Origin: Plasmodium relictum | Taxonomy: Eukaryota; Apicomplexa; Aconoidasida; Haemosporida; Plasmodiidae | DNA: 64,000 nt | Assembly (NCBI RefSeq): GCF_900005765.1 | Contig: NC_041686.1 | Location: 806,001-870,000, forward strand | Direction of reading: 5' to 3' | Shown here: piece after piece, positions 21,799-32,467 of the stretch | How the letters are laid out: each line of letters begins with the position of its first letter | Numbering within the stretch: the first letter of the stretch is position 1 | Notes under the pieces: model-generated | Seen by the model: only the letters and a program-made list of their open reading frames with translations | What the model was told of the DNA's origin: nothing | Databases searched by the model: none | Position numbers and translations under genes: made by a program

Positions 21799-24700
21799 AT
21801 GAAGTTCAAAATTATGCTAAATTATCAATATTTGTCCCTAAGACTAAAAAGAAGTATATTAAAATTTTCGGTTAGACATAAAGGTAGTATTAATGTACCA
21901 AAATTAAATACAATGAAAAATATGACAATTTATGATATTAGAAAAAATGTAGAATTATGTAAAAAAAAAAATATAAAGATAAAAAGTATATGGAATGATT
22001 TTCTATATATAGTAATATTAAAATTATGTAATAATGAAATAAATGATTTCGTTGATTTGATGATTATATTAAAAGTATTAAGTAAATATATTAGCTTAGA
22101 TAAAAGAGTACTAAATTTTATATGTGAAAAATTAGAACATAATATTTATAAATTAACTATAAGGGATTTAAGTTTGTTAATTCTAATTTTAAGGAAACAT
22201 AATTTTGATAACACTTATTTTATCAGTTTAATTAGTAAATCTATATTAATGAAAATGAATAAAAACATATCATATAAAGATTTGGCATTAATAACTTTTA
22301 GCTTGTCTAGAAATGTATGTGCAACAGAACAAATTTATACTAAAGAAATTTTCAATTTAACTGTTTTAAAACTTAATAACGATTTAAATAACATAAATTT
22401 TCATTCATTATCATTATTTTTTTATTCATATAGTTTATATTTTGTAAATAATTTTGATTATTTTAATTCTTTTTTTTACATGATTAAAAATTTTATAAAA
22501 ATGTTAAAAAAAAATATAAATTATTTGAATTCTACTGATATAATGTTTACTTTTATTTCGGCTTTACATATTTATAATTCATATGAAGATAATTCAAAAA
22601 ATTTAGAGAATTCAAAATATAATGCTTTTGATTTACTCAATAATAAATATCCATTATTAAATAAAAACTTAAATAAATTAACTAAAAAAAATTCACGAGA
22701 ACTTCTGGAGGATAATTTGAATAATGAATGCAGACATCAATTAAAAAATAATTTGAGAAACAATACAAAAATTGATTCAGAAAATAATGGTGAGTTAATT
22801 TCAAAAAAAGATTCTAATAGTTATTTACAGGATGTATCAGAAACAAATACACTTCCGAATTCAACAATAAAGTTAAAAGAATTTGATAAAAAAAATAAAG
22901 AATTTTTAGAGAATTTTATAGTAGATATAAAAACTGAAATTGTAGAAAAATTAAAATGTTTCAAAATTCAAGAAGTAATAAATATTTTATTTGTATCACT
23001 AAATAGAAATTTTATAATTAATAACAAATACTTTAATTTTCTTAATAAATATAGAATAAAAATTGAAGATTACATTAATATTTATATAAAAACAGGTAAA
23101 TGTGATGAGGAAGCAAATTATAATTATATTCTAAAAATTGAAAAGACATATGAAGACGAAAGGTTTATTAATATATTAGTAGATGAAATTATATATAGAA
23201 ATGATTGTTTAAGCTTAAAACATATTATTTTATTACTTTATTTATTAAGAAAATCTAATTTTATATTTGTACAATTTGAAAAAATAATACTAAAAAGGTT
23301 AATATGCATAGAAAAAGAATTAAATAAAAATGAAATAATGTTCCTATATCAATATATATTTTTGAGAACTTGTTTATTTAGTGAATTAAAAAAATATTCC
23401 TTAAAAATTCATGAAAAGGATAAAAATTTTTATATACACGATTCAAAGAAAAGTTTTATAAATAATGATCCTAGCAATGATAATGATTTTTGCAATAACA
23501 AAAATGATACAGAAAATGATATGTATATGCATGACGACATTTTTTATTTAGAGAAAAAAAGAAACAGAGATAAAAATAAAATATATTTATATGACAACTT
23601 TATTTTTAGATATTATGCACGAGCAGTGAATAATAAAAAGGATTTTCAGGATCAGATAAATATGAAATATTTTATTGATTTAAAAAAAAATGTAAAAAAA
23701 GAAAAAGGAGATGAAATATTATTAAAAAATAGAAAATTAATAAACAATGAAAAAAATGATGAATTAATTTTATGTAAAACAAAAAATTACAACAAAATTA
23801 ATGACTTAGATTCTTGTAAAAAAATTTTGAAAAATGATAATTATGAATATATATACGAAATTAGTTGTTTTAATTTATATTTAGATATATATAAAATTTT
23901 ATGCTTAAAATTATTAAGCCCTTTACGAAATGAAAAATTATCAAGTTCATACATTATAGATATATTATGTATTTATGAAAAATTAAATATAAGGGATTAT
24001 AGAATTATAAGATATTTGTATAATTTAAAAAAGGAAATTATATATTTAGATAATAACTACTTATTAAAAATTATTAATGTGATTGTAAATTTTAATTTAT
24101 ATAACATGCTAATATACCTAAATATAGACAAAGTTATTAAGTTTATGAATTTCAACTCATTAGATGAATGTATAGAAGTTTTGAAATTAGTAAGTATGGC
24201 CATTTCTTTTAAAGGAGGTTTTTATAAGTTTCGTTCTTTAAGTATAGAAAATATAATAAATTATATTTTAAAAAATTTGAATAAATTAAAAAATTTTGAT
24301 GAATTAGAAAAAATTCAAATAACTAATGCATATAATAATTTACCAATTAAATTCTATAAATTATTTAAAAATGTAAATTTCTTGAATTCTTTAAAAGAAT
24401 CACGAGATAATGATAAATTTGAAGAAAAAGATAACATTATATTATCCGAAGGAAACATTAAAAGTTTACATATTTATAACGTAGATGATATCAATTTAAA
24501 TAAAATGAAAAATTCATATTTTATAAAACAAAATATGAATCATTATTCATATGCATATGAATATAGAAATGTAAGCGATGAAATATATAAAGATTTTTTA
24601 CTAATGTATAAGAATATAGAAATATATAAAAACATAAATATATGCAATTTTGTATTCCCTTTAGCTCTTAATTTATTAACATTAAATGATAACAATATAT

Positions 24701-25356
24701 GTTATGATTTATATAACTCATATAAAAATGATTATAAGAAAAGTAATAAAGTAGTAGAATTGAATAAAAAGAATTTTCTGATTGTTGATATTTTATATAA
24801 CTATGATTTTTTTTATTCTTTGAATGAAACAAAGGAAAACAAATTAAAAGAAAAAAATATTTATATATCATACTACAGTAGTCATAAAAACAAATATAAT
24901 AAAAAAATCGTAAATTTTAAAAAATATACTATATTGAGATTAATTAAAAAAGGAGGATACAACTACATCTGCATCGATGCCAAAACCTATATAAAAAATA
25001 AAAAAAAAAGCAGGGAAAATGATATAAATAAACAGTATATAAATAATTTAATATTAAACTTATTGAAAAGAAAAAAGGATAGTAGGTATATAAAAGAGGA
25101 GAAACAAATTAAAGCTACAAAAAATCATAAAATATTATGTTTTCATTTGAAAAACAAAACAAATAAAATATTAAACATTAAACATTATAAATGCAAAATT
25201 AGAAATTTTTTTTACGAAAAGAATAAGAAAAATTGGAAAAAATATATTATGGAAAAGAATTTATCAGCTAGTGGTAAAAGAGAAAAAATTAAAGAAAAAA
25301 CCAAACCTACTTCAAATCATTTGACAAAGTTAAGAAGTATGTTTCAATTGACATAA
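21799..25356 (+). CDS. RAP-like / helical-repeat protein, probably organellar RNA-binding
   Basis: Single exon, 1185 residues. The N-terminus is basic with no acids for about 30 residues (MLNYQYLSLRLKRSILKFSVRHKG), fitting a mitochondrial targeting peptide. Residues about 40-230 and 720-860 contain helical units rich in the pattern DLSLLILILRKHN..FISLISKSI, as in FAST-kinase/heptatricopeptide-like repeats of Plasmodium RAP proteins. Near the C-terminus, NFLIVDILYNYDFF and later ILRLIKKGGYNYICIDAKTY resemble the start and end of a RAP domain (VDI.l ... L...GY.vI.I). Long charged Asn/Lys inserts separate the parts. RAP proteins bind organellar rRNA or mRNA, many of them in the mitochondrion, so a role in organelle RNA or ribosome maturation is inferred. 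The RAP match is weak and needs a profile search. Confidence 0.6.
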   Translation: MKFKIMLNYQYLSLRLKRSILKFSVRHKGSINVPKLNTMKNMTIYDIRKNVELCKKKNIKIKSIWNDFLYIVILKLCNNEINDFVDLMIILKVLSKYISLDKRVLNFICEKLEHNIYKLTIRDLSLLILILRKHNFDNTYFISLISKSILMKMNKNISYKDLALITFSLSRNVCATEQIYTKEIFNLTVLKLNNDLNNINFHSLSLFFYSYSLYFVNNFDYFNSFFYMIKNFIKMLKKNINYLNSTDIMFTFISALHIYNSYEDNSKNLENSKYNAFDLLNNKYPLLNKNLNKLTKKNSRELLEDNLNNECRHQLKNNLRNNTKIDSENNGELISKKDSNSYLQDVSETNTLPNSTIKLKEFDKKNKEFLENFIVDIKTEIVEKLKCFKIQEVINILFVSLNRNFIINNKYFNFLNKYRIKIEDYINIYIKTGKCDEEANYNYILKIEKTYEDERFINILVDEIIYRNDCLSLKHIILLLYLLRKSNFIFVQFEKIILKRLICIEKELNKNEIMFLYQYIFLRTCLFSELKKYSLKIHEKDKNFYIHDSKKSFINNDPSNDNDFCNNKNDTENDMYMHDDIFYLEKKRNRDKNKIYLYDNFIFRYYARAVNNKKDFQDQINMKYFIDLKKNVKKEKGDEILLKNRKLINNEKNDELILCKTKNYNKINDLDSCKKILKNDNYEYIYEISCFNLYLDIYKILCLKLLSPLRNEKLSSSYIIDILCIYEKLNIRDYRIIRYLYNLKKEIIYLDNNYLLKIINVIVNFNLYNMLIYLNIDKVIKFMNFNSLDECIEVLKLVSMAISFKGGFYKFRSLSIENIINYILKNLNKLKNFDELEKIQITNAYNNLPIKFYKLFKNVNFLNSLKESRDNDKFEEKDNIILSEGNIKSLHIYNVDDINLNKMKNSYFIKQNMNHYSYAYEYRNVSDEIYKDFLLMYKNIEIYKNINICNFVFPLALNLLTLNDNNICYDLYNSYKNDYKKSNKVVELNKKNFLIVDILYNYDFFYSLNETKENKLKEKNIYISYYSSHKNKYNKKIVNFKKYTILRLIKKGGYNYICIDAKTYIKNKKKSRENDINKQYINNLILNLLKRKKDSRYIKEEKQIKATKNHKILCFHLKNKTNKILNIKHYKCKIRNFFYEKNKKNWKKYIMEKNLSASGKREKIKEKTKPTSNHLTKLRSMFQLT

Positions 25357-26013
25357 ATTCTTTTTTTTTCCAAGTTTGGAATTTTTTCACACATTTTTTT
25401 TTTTATTAATAGAAAATTATTGGCAAGTCTTTAAAAACTAACTTTAAGTTTATTAATTAAAAAAAAATACATTCATATATGATCCTTTTAAGATTGTATA
25501 AATAGAGGATGTTTTAAAGTTTTAGATTAGTTTTTGTAAACTTATTTATCTTACAGAATTAGTTATTTTTAAAAAAAAAATTATGATTTCAAACATTTTA
25601 ATTTGTTATTAAAAAATTATAAATTCGAAGATATAAAAATATTAAACAAGGGTTCCTAAAAAAAGAGAAAAATATATTTATATGGACAAATCCTTTTAAT
25701 TGGCATAATTAAATTTTTATTTGAAAGTTAACTAGTATATTTTATAAAATATATTTTATATATTATAATTTTAAATAATACTGTCTTTCCTAATTACAAC
25801 TGTATAAATTTTAATTTTATAAAAATTAACAAAAAATTAAAAAACAATTTTTATATATAACATAAATATTAAAGGGCATATCTTTTATAATGCTGGAATT
25901 TTCCTTTTTTTTTTTTAATTTTGTTTTATTATTATGAAAAAACGGATAATATTCAAGTATATATATAATTAAGATTATAAAAAAAAAAAAGAAAATTTTA
26001 ATTTTTTATATTT
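25357..26013. other. Tail-to-tail spacer without gene
   Basis: About 650 bases between two convergent genes. AT-rich with poly(A)/poly(T). Only 3' UTRs are expected. Confidence 0.7.
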
Positions 26014-27108
26014 TTAATAGATTTTTTTTAATTTTGCAAAGATATTATTTATATATGAACAAAAAAAAATATAAATATAAATAATATCCATTTTAAGGAT
26101 ATATAACCCTTTCTTTAAATAACTTATCATTGAAATGGCTTCGTATATTTTATAATTTTTACTTTTTATTAAGCTATTGTTATCTAATTTTTTTGAAATA
26201 CTTGAATTTTTTAAATATAAAAGTGTTTTTAAGACTTTATAATCAGCAATAAGCTGCTTTGTTTCATCTTTTTTATCTACTTTTAAATTATCTAAAAATG
26301 AATGAAACTTCTCAAAGAATTCAATATACCGCTTTTTAAGCTTTTTAGATGACAAAATATAAGTTTTGTTTTTTATGCAAACCTTTTTTACTATTTCTTT
26401 TTTTTTTTTTAAAATTCTATTGACCTTTTCTTCGCTGAACACGCAGTTCTTTTTTTTTTTGATTAAGTTTGATTCTTTTTCAAAATTATAATTTGGGAGA
26501 AAATTATAAATGTCTTTATAAATATATTTATGTAAATTGCGATTTAAATATTTTAAATATTCTTTTCTGTTGCAAATGTGTGTGAAATTGCTTCTATCTT
26601 CTAACTTGTTACATAAAAATTTTTTTTTAAAAATTTTTACACTTTTTTTTTTATTCATACAATTTATCTTATTGATAATTCTACAATATATTTTATTAAA
26701 AATAAAATTACTTTCAAAAGAATGTAATAATAAAATGTTTTTTTGAAAAAATTCATTATAATTAGGTTCATTTATTATATTGAAATAATTTTTTTTATAT
26801 CTATTATAATTTTTATTCATATTTATAATAGTTTTTCTCAACTTTTTAAATATCATTCTGATTTTCCGTTTTCTTTTTATATGTTTCTCTTTAATAATAC
26901 TAAATTTCAAATAATAATCTTTTTTAATAATATTAAAATATGTATAATCGATTAATTCATTCTTCTCATTTACTGTTATTTTTTTTTTTTTCACTCTTTT
27001 ATTACTTGTTCCATTTTTATGTAAGTTATTTAATATTATGAAAATGAGGAAATTGTGTTTAGCTAAAAATAATTCATTCATTAAGTTAATGCATAAATTT
27101 TCTAGCAT
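26014..27108 (-). CDS. Conserved-looking basic protein of unknown function
   Basis: Single exon, 364 residues, very Lys/Asn/Ile-rich. There is no domain I recognise. A hydrophobic patch lies near the N-terminus (about residues 15-28, HNFLIFIILNNL), and a stretch of Ile/Tyr/Phe near the C-terminus (MDIIYIYIFFCSYINNIF, about 336-353) could be a membrane helix. The middle has several Lys-rich helices and scattered Cys (CNRKEY, NCVF, VCIKN) without zinc spacing. It is divergently transcribed from the VTI1 gene, with a 420-base spacer. The long single frame against strong AT bias argues that the gene is real. Function unknown. Confidence 0.55.
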   Translation of the reverse strand: MLENLCINLMNELFLAKHNFLIFIILNNLHKNGTSNKRVKKKKITVNEKNELIDYTYFNIIKKDYYLKFSIIKEKHIKRKRKIRMIFKKLRKTIINMNKNYNRYKKNYFNIINEPNYNEFFQKNILLLHSFESNFIFNKIYCRIINKINCMNKKKSVKIFKKKFLCNKLEDRSNFTHICNRKEYLKYLNRNLHKYIYKDIYNFLPNYNFEKESNLIKKKKNCVFSEEKVNRILKKKKEIVKKVCIKNKTYILSSKKLKKRYIEFFEKFHSFLDNLKVDKKDETKQLIADYKVLKTLLYLKNSSISKKLDNNSLIKSKNYKIYEAISMISYLKKGLYILKMDIIYIYIFFCSYINNIFAKLKKIY

Positions 27109-27528
27109 TTTAAATAAAAAATATATATATTTTTTGATTATTTAAAATATAATTTGATAGAATGCATATATTTTTATATAATAATTTATTTTTATAAAGT
27201 TTCTTGAAAAGTTATTTTTGATTTTTTATTAACCAAACAGAAAGTAAAAAAAAATATATATATATATATGTTTGTATCTTAATTTTGATAATTCAATTTT
27301 TTTGAAAAGTCATTTTTTCCTTTTTTTTATAATTTATTAAAAATTTTATAATGATGAATTCTTAAATGCATGAACATTAATGTTACTGTGTAGAAATCAT
27401 CACAGTTAATAATAAAAAAAAAAAAAAATTATGTAACACAGAAAATCTTAAAGAAAAAAAAAGAGATTTTTTTTTATTTTTAGCATATATTTTTTATACA
27501 AATTATATTCATTATCTTTATTTAAAAA
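27109..27528. other. Divergent promoter spacer
   Basis: 420 bases between the starts of the basic unknown protein (minus) and VTI1 (plus). AT-rich with poly(A) and (TA)n runs; presumably both promoters. No other signal seen. Confidence 0.65.
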
Positions 27529-28775
27529 ATGATTACTTATTCAGAATATCTAGATGTGTATGTTAGAGATTTTAACATTTATATGCAAAAAATAAAAAAT
27601 TCAATTTTTTTTATTAAAAGTTTGAACTAAAAAAAAAAAAAATAGAAAAAAAAAATTTAGAGATAGAATAAATATATACATATATATTAATACTCTTATT
27701 TTTTTAAAAAATATTTCAGATCAAGAAGATTACAAAAACACTAAAGAATATATTTTAGAAGCTGAAAAATGTGTATATATTTTTTTTAATGGAAATGAAA
27801 ATTTCTTCTTTTTATATGTTCATATATATTTTTTGCTTTTTCTTTTCTTTTTTTTTTTTAATATAATTATTTTTATTAATCTTAATATTTTGAAATACAC
27901 TTTTTAGAACTTTTAATTTTTTTTCTTTTTATTTTTCATATTTTATTTAATCAGATAAAACAAATACTAATTGAACTAAATAGTTTACCTAAAGGATCAC
28001 ATAAAATTTTTGAAGATGTATAACTATTTATAAATGAAATTATTCCTTCTTTAAAAAAAATATTATATTCTTTTTTTTACTTCATAGATACATAAATATA
28101 ATTTGGAATTAAAGAAATATAAAAATATTTTAGAAAAAATGAGTGACTCTGATGAAATTGTATTACATAAAAAAAAAAAAAAAAAAAGATAGAAAAAGAC
28201 TTAATATATTTTTTTTTTTTTTTAGAGTGACAACATACATAATGAAATTACAAAAAAATATATTGAAGGATCAAAATTTCTAATAGATTCGGAAAAGTAT
28301 AAAAAAAAAATTTAATAAAGAAATAAAAAGTGTTTTTATTTAAAATGTAAATAAAAAAATATAATTTTATTTTTAGGAGGGCTCAAGATGTCGAAGACAT
28401 GGGTTAATTATATATATATTTTTTTTTTTTTTTTTATTTTCAATAAAAATCGTTTTGAAAATTTACAGGATATACAATAATGAACGAATTGAATTCACAA
28501 AGAAGTGCAATTTTAAGAACAAAGCATTATGTAATATTAAAATTTTGCATTATTTAAATTATAAAGAAATTATATATTGAATTATTAATATTTTTTGTTA
28601 TATTTATTTTTTTTCTTTTTAATAGACCGATGAAACTAGACAAGAACAAAATAGAGTAAAAAGAATACTGATAAGTATTTATAAAAATAGGTTGCTATAT
28701 AAATGCTTATTGATACTAATAATAATATTATTGGTAATAGCAAACATAGGAGTTATAATTTATAAGGTTAAATAA
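27529..28775 (+). CDS. VTI1: VTI1-type Qb-SNARE, eight exons
   Basis: Exons: 27529-27619, 27720-27772, 27955-28017, 28088-28159, 28226-28296, 28377-28402, 28469-28530, 28626-28775. Every junction is GT..AG and phases join into 195 residues. The N-terminus (MITYSEYLDVYVRDFNIYMQ; then ILEAEKCIKQILIELNSLP) matches the three-helix Habc-like domain of VTI1. The SNARE helix runs from about residue 100 (IEGSKFLIDSEKRAQDVEDMG, split at an exon junction) through MNELNSQRSAILRTK to about 160. Its central layer position carries a Gln (NSQR), as expected for a Q-SNARE. A C-terminal membrane anchor (CLLILIIILLVIANIGVIIY) is followed by three residues. VTI1 acts in Golgi, endosome and vacuole fusion. Exon 6 is only 26 bases, so gene finders may miss it. 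Confidence 0.88.
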
Positions 28776-29018
28776 TTAAAATGTATAAAACCTTATATAA
28801 AATATTGTTTGTTCTTCTTTTTCTAATATATAATTAAAAAAATTTTTATGATATACAAACTGTTATTTGTGTTTAGATATTAATTTATATATAACTATAC
28901 ATATGTACATGCATGTATTTTTAATTTTTTAAATAAAATTTTGTTGAAAAGTGTTTCAATTTAAAAAATTTTTTTTTTTTGTTCACAAAATTATTTAACA
29001 TATATTAATTATATTGAA

Positions 29019-30862
29019 TTATAATTCCTCAGCTTTTTTAATGTCTTCTTTTTTTGCATTTTCTACATTTTTTAAATATTCCTCATTTACTTCTTTTTCA
29101 ATTTCACCATCTATGTATTCTTCGTCATCTATGTATTCTTCATCATCTTCATATTCTTCTTCATCTCCATATTCTTCTTCCCTATATTCTCCATCTTCGT
29201 CACTTTCTCTTTTGTCTTTTCTTTGTTTATTTTCATATTCTTCATTTTTATTTTCTATTAAAAGGTCTTTTTCTTCTTTATTAGTTCCCTCTTCATTATT
29301 ATTGTCATTTGTTACTTTTAATCCTGTTGTATTTTCTCTCTCTACACTTTCAAGCTTTTCATTTTTTTTTTTTTCTAGATGTTTCTTTTTTTTTTTTTCT
29401 TCTTCTTTTAAAAATTCTTGAATACTTTGATGATATCTATAGTTGAACATTTATATATAATATATTAGCATTTCTAATGCTTATGAATGTTAATATGTTT
29501 AATATTAATGTATATATATTTTTTTTTAATTACTTTTCTTTCATGTCCCACCAAACATGCATATTTGGATTTTTTTCTTTTGATAACAATAATCTATTCC
29601 AAATTTTTTTTTTTTCTTTCTTTAATGTGACAACAACTTTGCCAACAGATGCGAAATTATATTTTGTTTCCTTAAAAAAAATATATATATATATAGTTGT
29701 TACATTTTTTAATATATATATATATAAATATAATTTTAATTTTTACTGATTCAATTATATTATGAAGGAGAGTTAAATTAACAATGTATTTTTTTGTTAT
29801 TGAATTAGAATCATTACTAAGAGCTGAAAAAGAAAAATGATTTTTGTTAGAAATTATTTCTTCATCTTTAACTTTTAGAGCACCTATATAAAAAAAAAAT
29901 AAATAAATAACATAAAAGATATATATATATATATAAATTAATTTAAATATAATTTTTATAGTTAAGAAAAAAAAGAAATAAAAAATAATTAAATAACCTG
30001 GTGAACTCCACCTATGAGAAAATTTGATATTTAAAAAAATATTTTCTGGTGATTGTGCCCATTGAAAAGATGCATTTACACTATTAAGAAAAAAAAAAAA
30101 TAGAAATAAAGAATAATTTTAAATATAAAATTCAAATAAAATTTACATTATTTTTATTTGATTTAAGTATTTACGTGTCTATTTTTTTATTGGAATAAGA
30201 AACAGTTACTAATTGATCTAATTTATGTTTCAATGCATTAATCGTTGCTTTAATATCATTGCTGTAATCTTTTTCTTCAAGAAAAAAATAAAATAAAATA
30301 AATAAATTAAATCAAAATTTATTTTTATATACTGGATATATAAATATATAGATTTTATATATGCTTATTTAATTGAATAATACAATAATTCATTTTTACT
30401 TTTATGCAATGTATTTTTGTAGTTATTTAACTACGTTTTTTTTTTATATATTTATAAATATATTGTATAAATATGTTTATATTCTATTTTTGTTATTTAT
30501 TTTATTTTCATTTTTTTAGCATATTAAAACCTTGTTTTATTGATTCATTAATTAAATATTCTGTTACATTAAACCAACATTTTTCTATTCCATCAATTAT
30601 ATCTCTTAGAAATAGTAAAAAATAAAAAATAAAATAAATAAAAATTCCTAATTTAAAATTTACATATATAAATATATATATATTTTATTTATTATTTTAT
30701 TTTTTTCTAAAAAAAATGGTCTGTTTACTCTTTAGTTACAATATAATTTTTATGTGATTTTAAAAAAGATGATGCCATCTGTTCATTTTGATAATTTAAT
30801 TTCGAAAAGACAGAATTGAACAAAATGAATATATAAATAACAAAGAAACTAAAAAAAAACAT
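29019..30862 (-). CDS. Secretory CS-domain (p23/HSP20-like) protein with acidic tail, seven exons
   Basis: Exons from the 5' end: 30729-30862, 30531-30604, 30175-30274, 29998-30080, 29747-29883, 29534-29670, 29019-29436; GT..AG junctions with matching phases give 360 residues. Residues 1-20 are a signal peptide (MFFFSFFVIYIFILFNSVFS). A helical segment follows (DIIDGIEKCWFNVTEYL, IKATINALKHKLDQL). The CS domain covers about 108-225: VNASFQWAQSPENIFLNIKF, then HFSFSAL, KYIVNLTLLHNII, FASVGKVVVTL, KKIWNRLL, and the diagnostic WWDM near the end, as in p23 and HACD3. The last exon encodes a charged, strongly acidic tail (EEEYGDEEEYEDDEEYIDDEE) ending KKAEEL, loosely like an ER-retention tetrapeptide. 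An ER-lumenal HSP90 co-chaperone role is inferred. Confidence 0.8.
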
Positions 30863-32467
30863 TTTTTTCAAATAAAGAAAAAAAATTATAATAATAATAA
30901 ATATATAAAAAGATATGAAAAAATAATACAGAAAAATAAAAAAAAAACAATTAGTTTATCCTTAAAAACTATAAATATTTTTAAGTGTAGCAACAAGTTT
31001 TTAAATTTTTTTATTATTCTTTCTTTTTAAATATATATATAAATATATATTTTAAGAAAAATATAAATGCATTGAAACATATTTTGTTTTTCATTATTTT
31101 AACATTGAAAATGAAAAACGTTTCCAAAAAAAAATTGTATCCATCAATTTTATTATTTTTTTATTTCCTTTTTGCACATAAAAATTTATTTAAAATAAAT
31201 ACATAAAAAAAATACACATTAAATTTAAAAAAAAAAAGGTAAATTAAATGGATAAATAAATATTTTTATAGATCAGTAAAATTATTTAAAATAAAGATAA
31301 AAAAAAAAAAAAAATTAAGATTTCTTTTGATTTTTTGATTATTTGATTTTTTTTTTTTTTTATAAATTTATTATGAGAAAAACTTTTTCAATTAAGTTAA
31401 AATTTTTTTAGTTTAAAATGATATTATAGAGATGATATTAAAAAAATTAAAAAAAATTTAGGTGGATTTATTTTTTATTTTTGTAAAATACTTGAAGATT
31501 CTTATTTATCTATTTATTTTGATAAATAGTTTTTAAGTAATTTTTTAAAAATTAATAATTTAAAAGATTATATATATTTCAAAATTTTATAAATACTAAA
31601 ATTACGTATATTTGTTGAATGAAATATAAATGTTGTAAAAAAAAAGATTCAAGGAATGTTCAATCCAATAAAAGGGAAAACTACCGTTTGAGGTGTGATC
31701 TTTTTTAAACTTAATTTTTATAAATATATAACATATTTATAAAAATGAAAAGAATTTTTTTTAAAACAATTGATAATATTTCAGATGGATTGAAAAAAAT
31801 GTAAAAAATCAATTTAAAAAAAAAAAGGTCATATTATAAAGAATAAAATCTATGTAGAAAAAAAGATCAAAAAAAAAGAAAATGGAATAATTCTAAATAA
31901 ATGAAATTGTTATGTTGTATATAGTACAAAAGCTTCTATATATGTTTTAAGATATATCACATAATTTTATTGTTCAGATTCTTGAATTAAAAAAATTATT
32001 TAAAAAAAAAAAGAAAGAAAAAAAAAACTAAACTTTAAATTGTAATGTGTGTTTATTCATTAATTCTTTAGAAACAAAAAAAAAAAAAAAAAATAAAAGA
32101 ATTCTAAAAATATATATATATATATAATTACATAAATATAAGGAGTGCTCATGCTTTTATTTTGATTTTAAGCAAAATTTGTGTAACATATTTTTTTACT
32201 CTACTAGATTTAAAAAAAAAAATTCAATAAATTAAACCCTTTTAGGAATATATTTAATGGAAAACTTAAGTTATTATTTTCCTTTTTTTTTTTTTTTATT
32301 TGTTTTTAGATAATTGTTATAATAATAAAATGAATTTTTCTTTTAAAAATTTTAAATATATAGAAGTTAAAAAAAAAGAAAATTCATAAAATTAAAACTT
32401 ATAATAGCATAAAGTACATGAAGAAAAAAATTATATAAATAAATAATAATAAAAGATAAAAAAAAAA
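30863..32467. other. Divergent promoter region without gene
   Basis: About 1.6 kb between the starts of the CS-domain gene (minus) and the next plus-strand gene. Very AT-rich with many A-runs and short TA tracts (for example 32110-32127). No coding signal. Confidence 0.7.

Noticed and set aside
29014-29421. Plus-strand Ser/Phe-rich frame
   Set aside because: Shadow of the acidic last exon of the CS-domain gene.
29019-29450. 143-codon acidic frame as a stand-alone gene starting at MFNYRYH
   Set aside because: An acceptor at 29437 joins it in frame to the CS-domain exons, giving a complete protein with a signal peptide.
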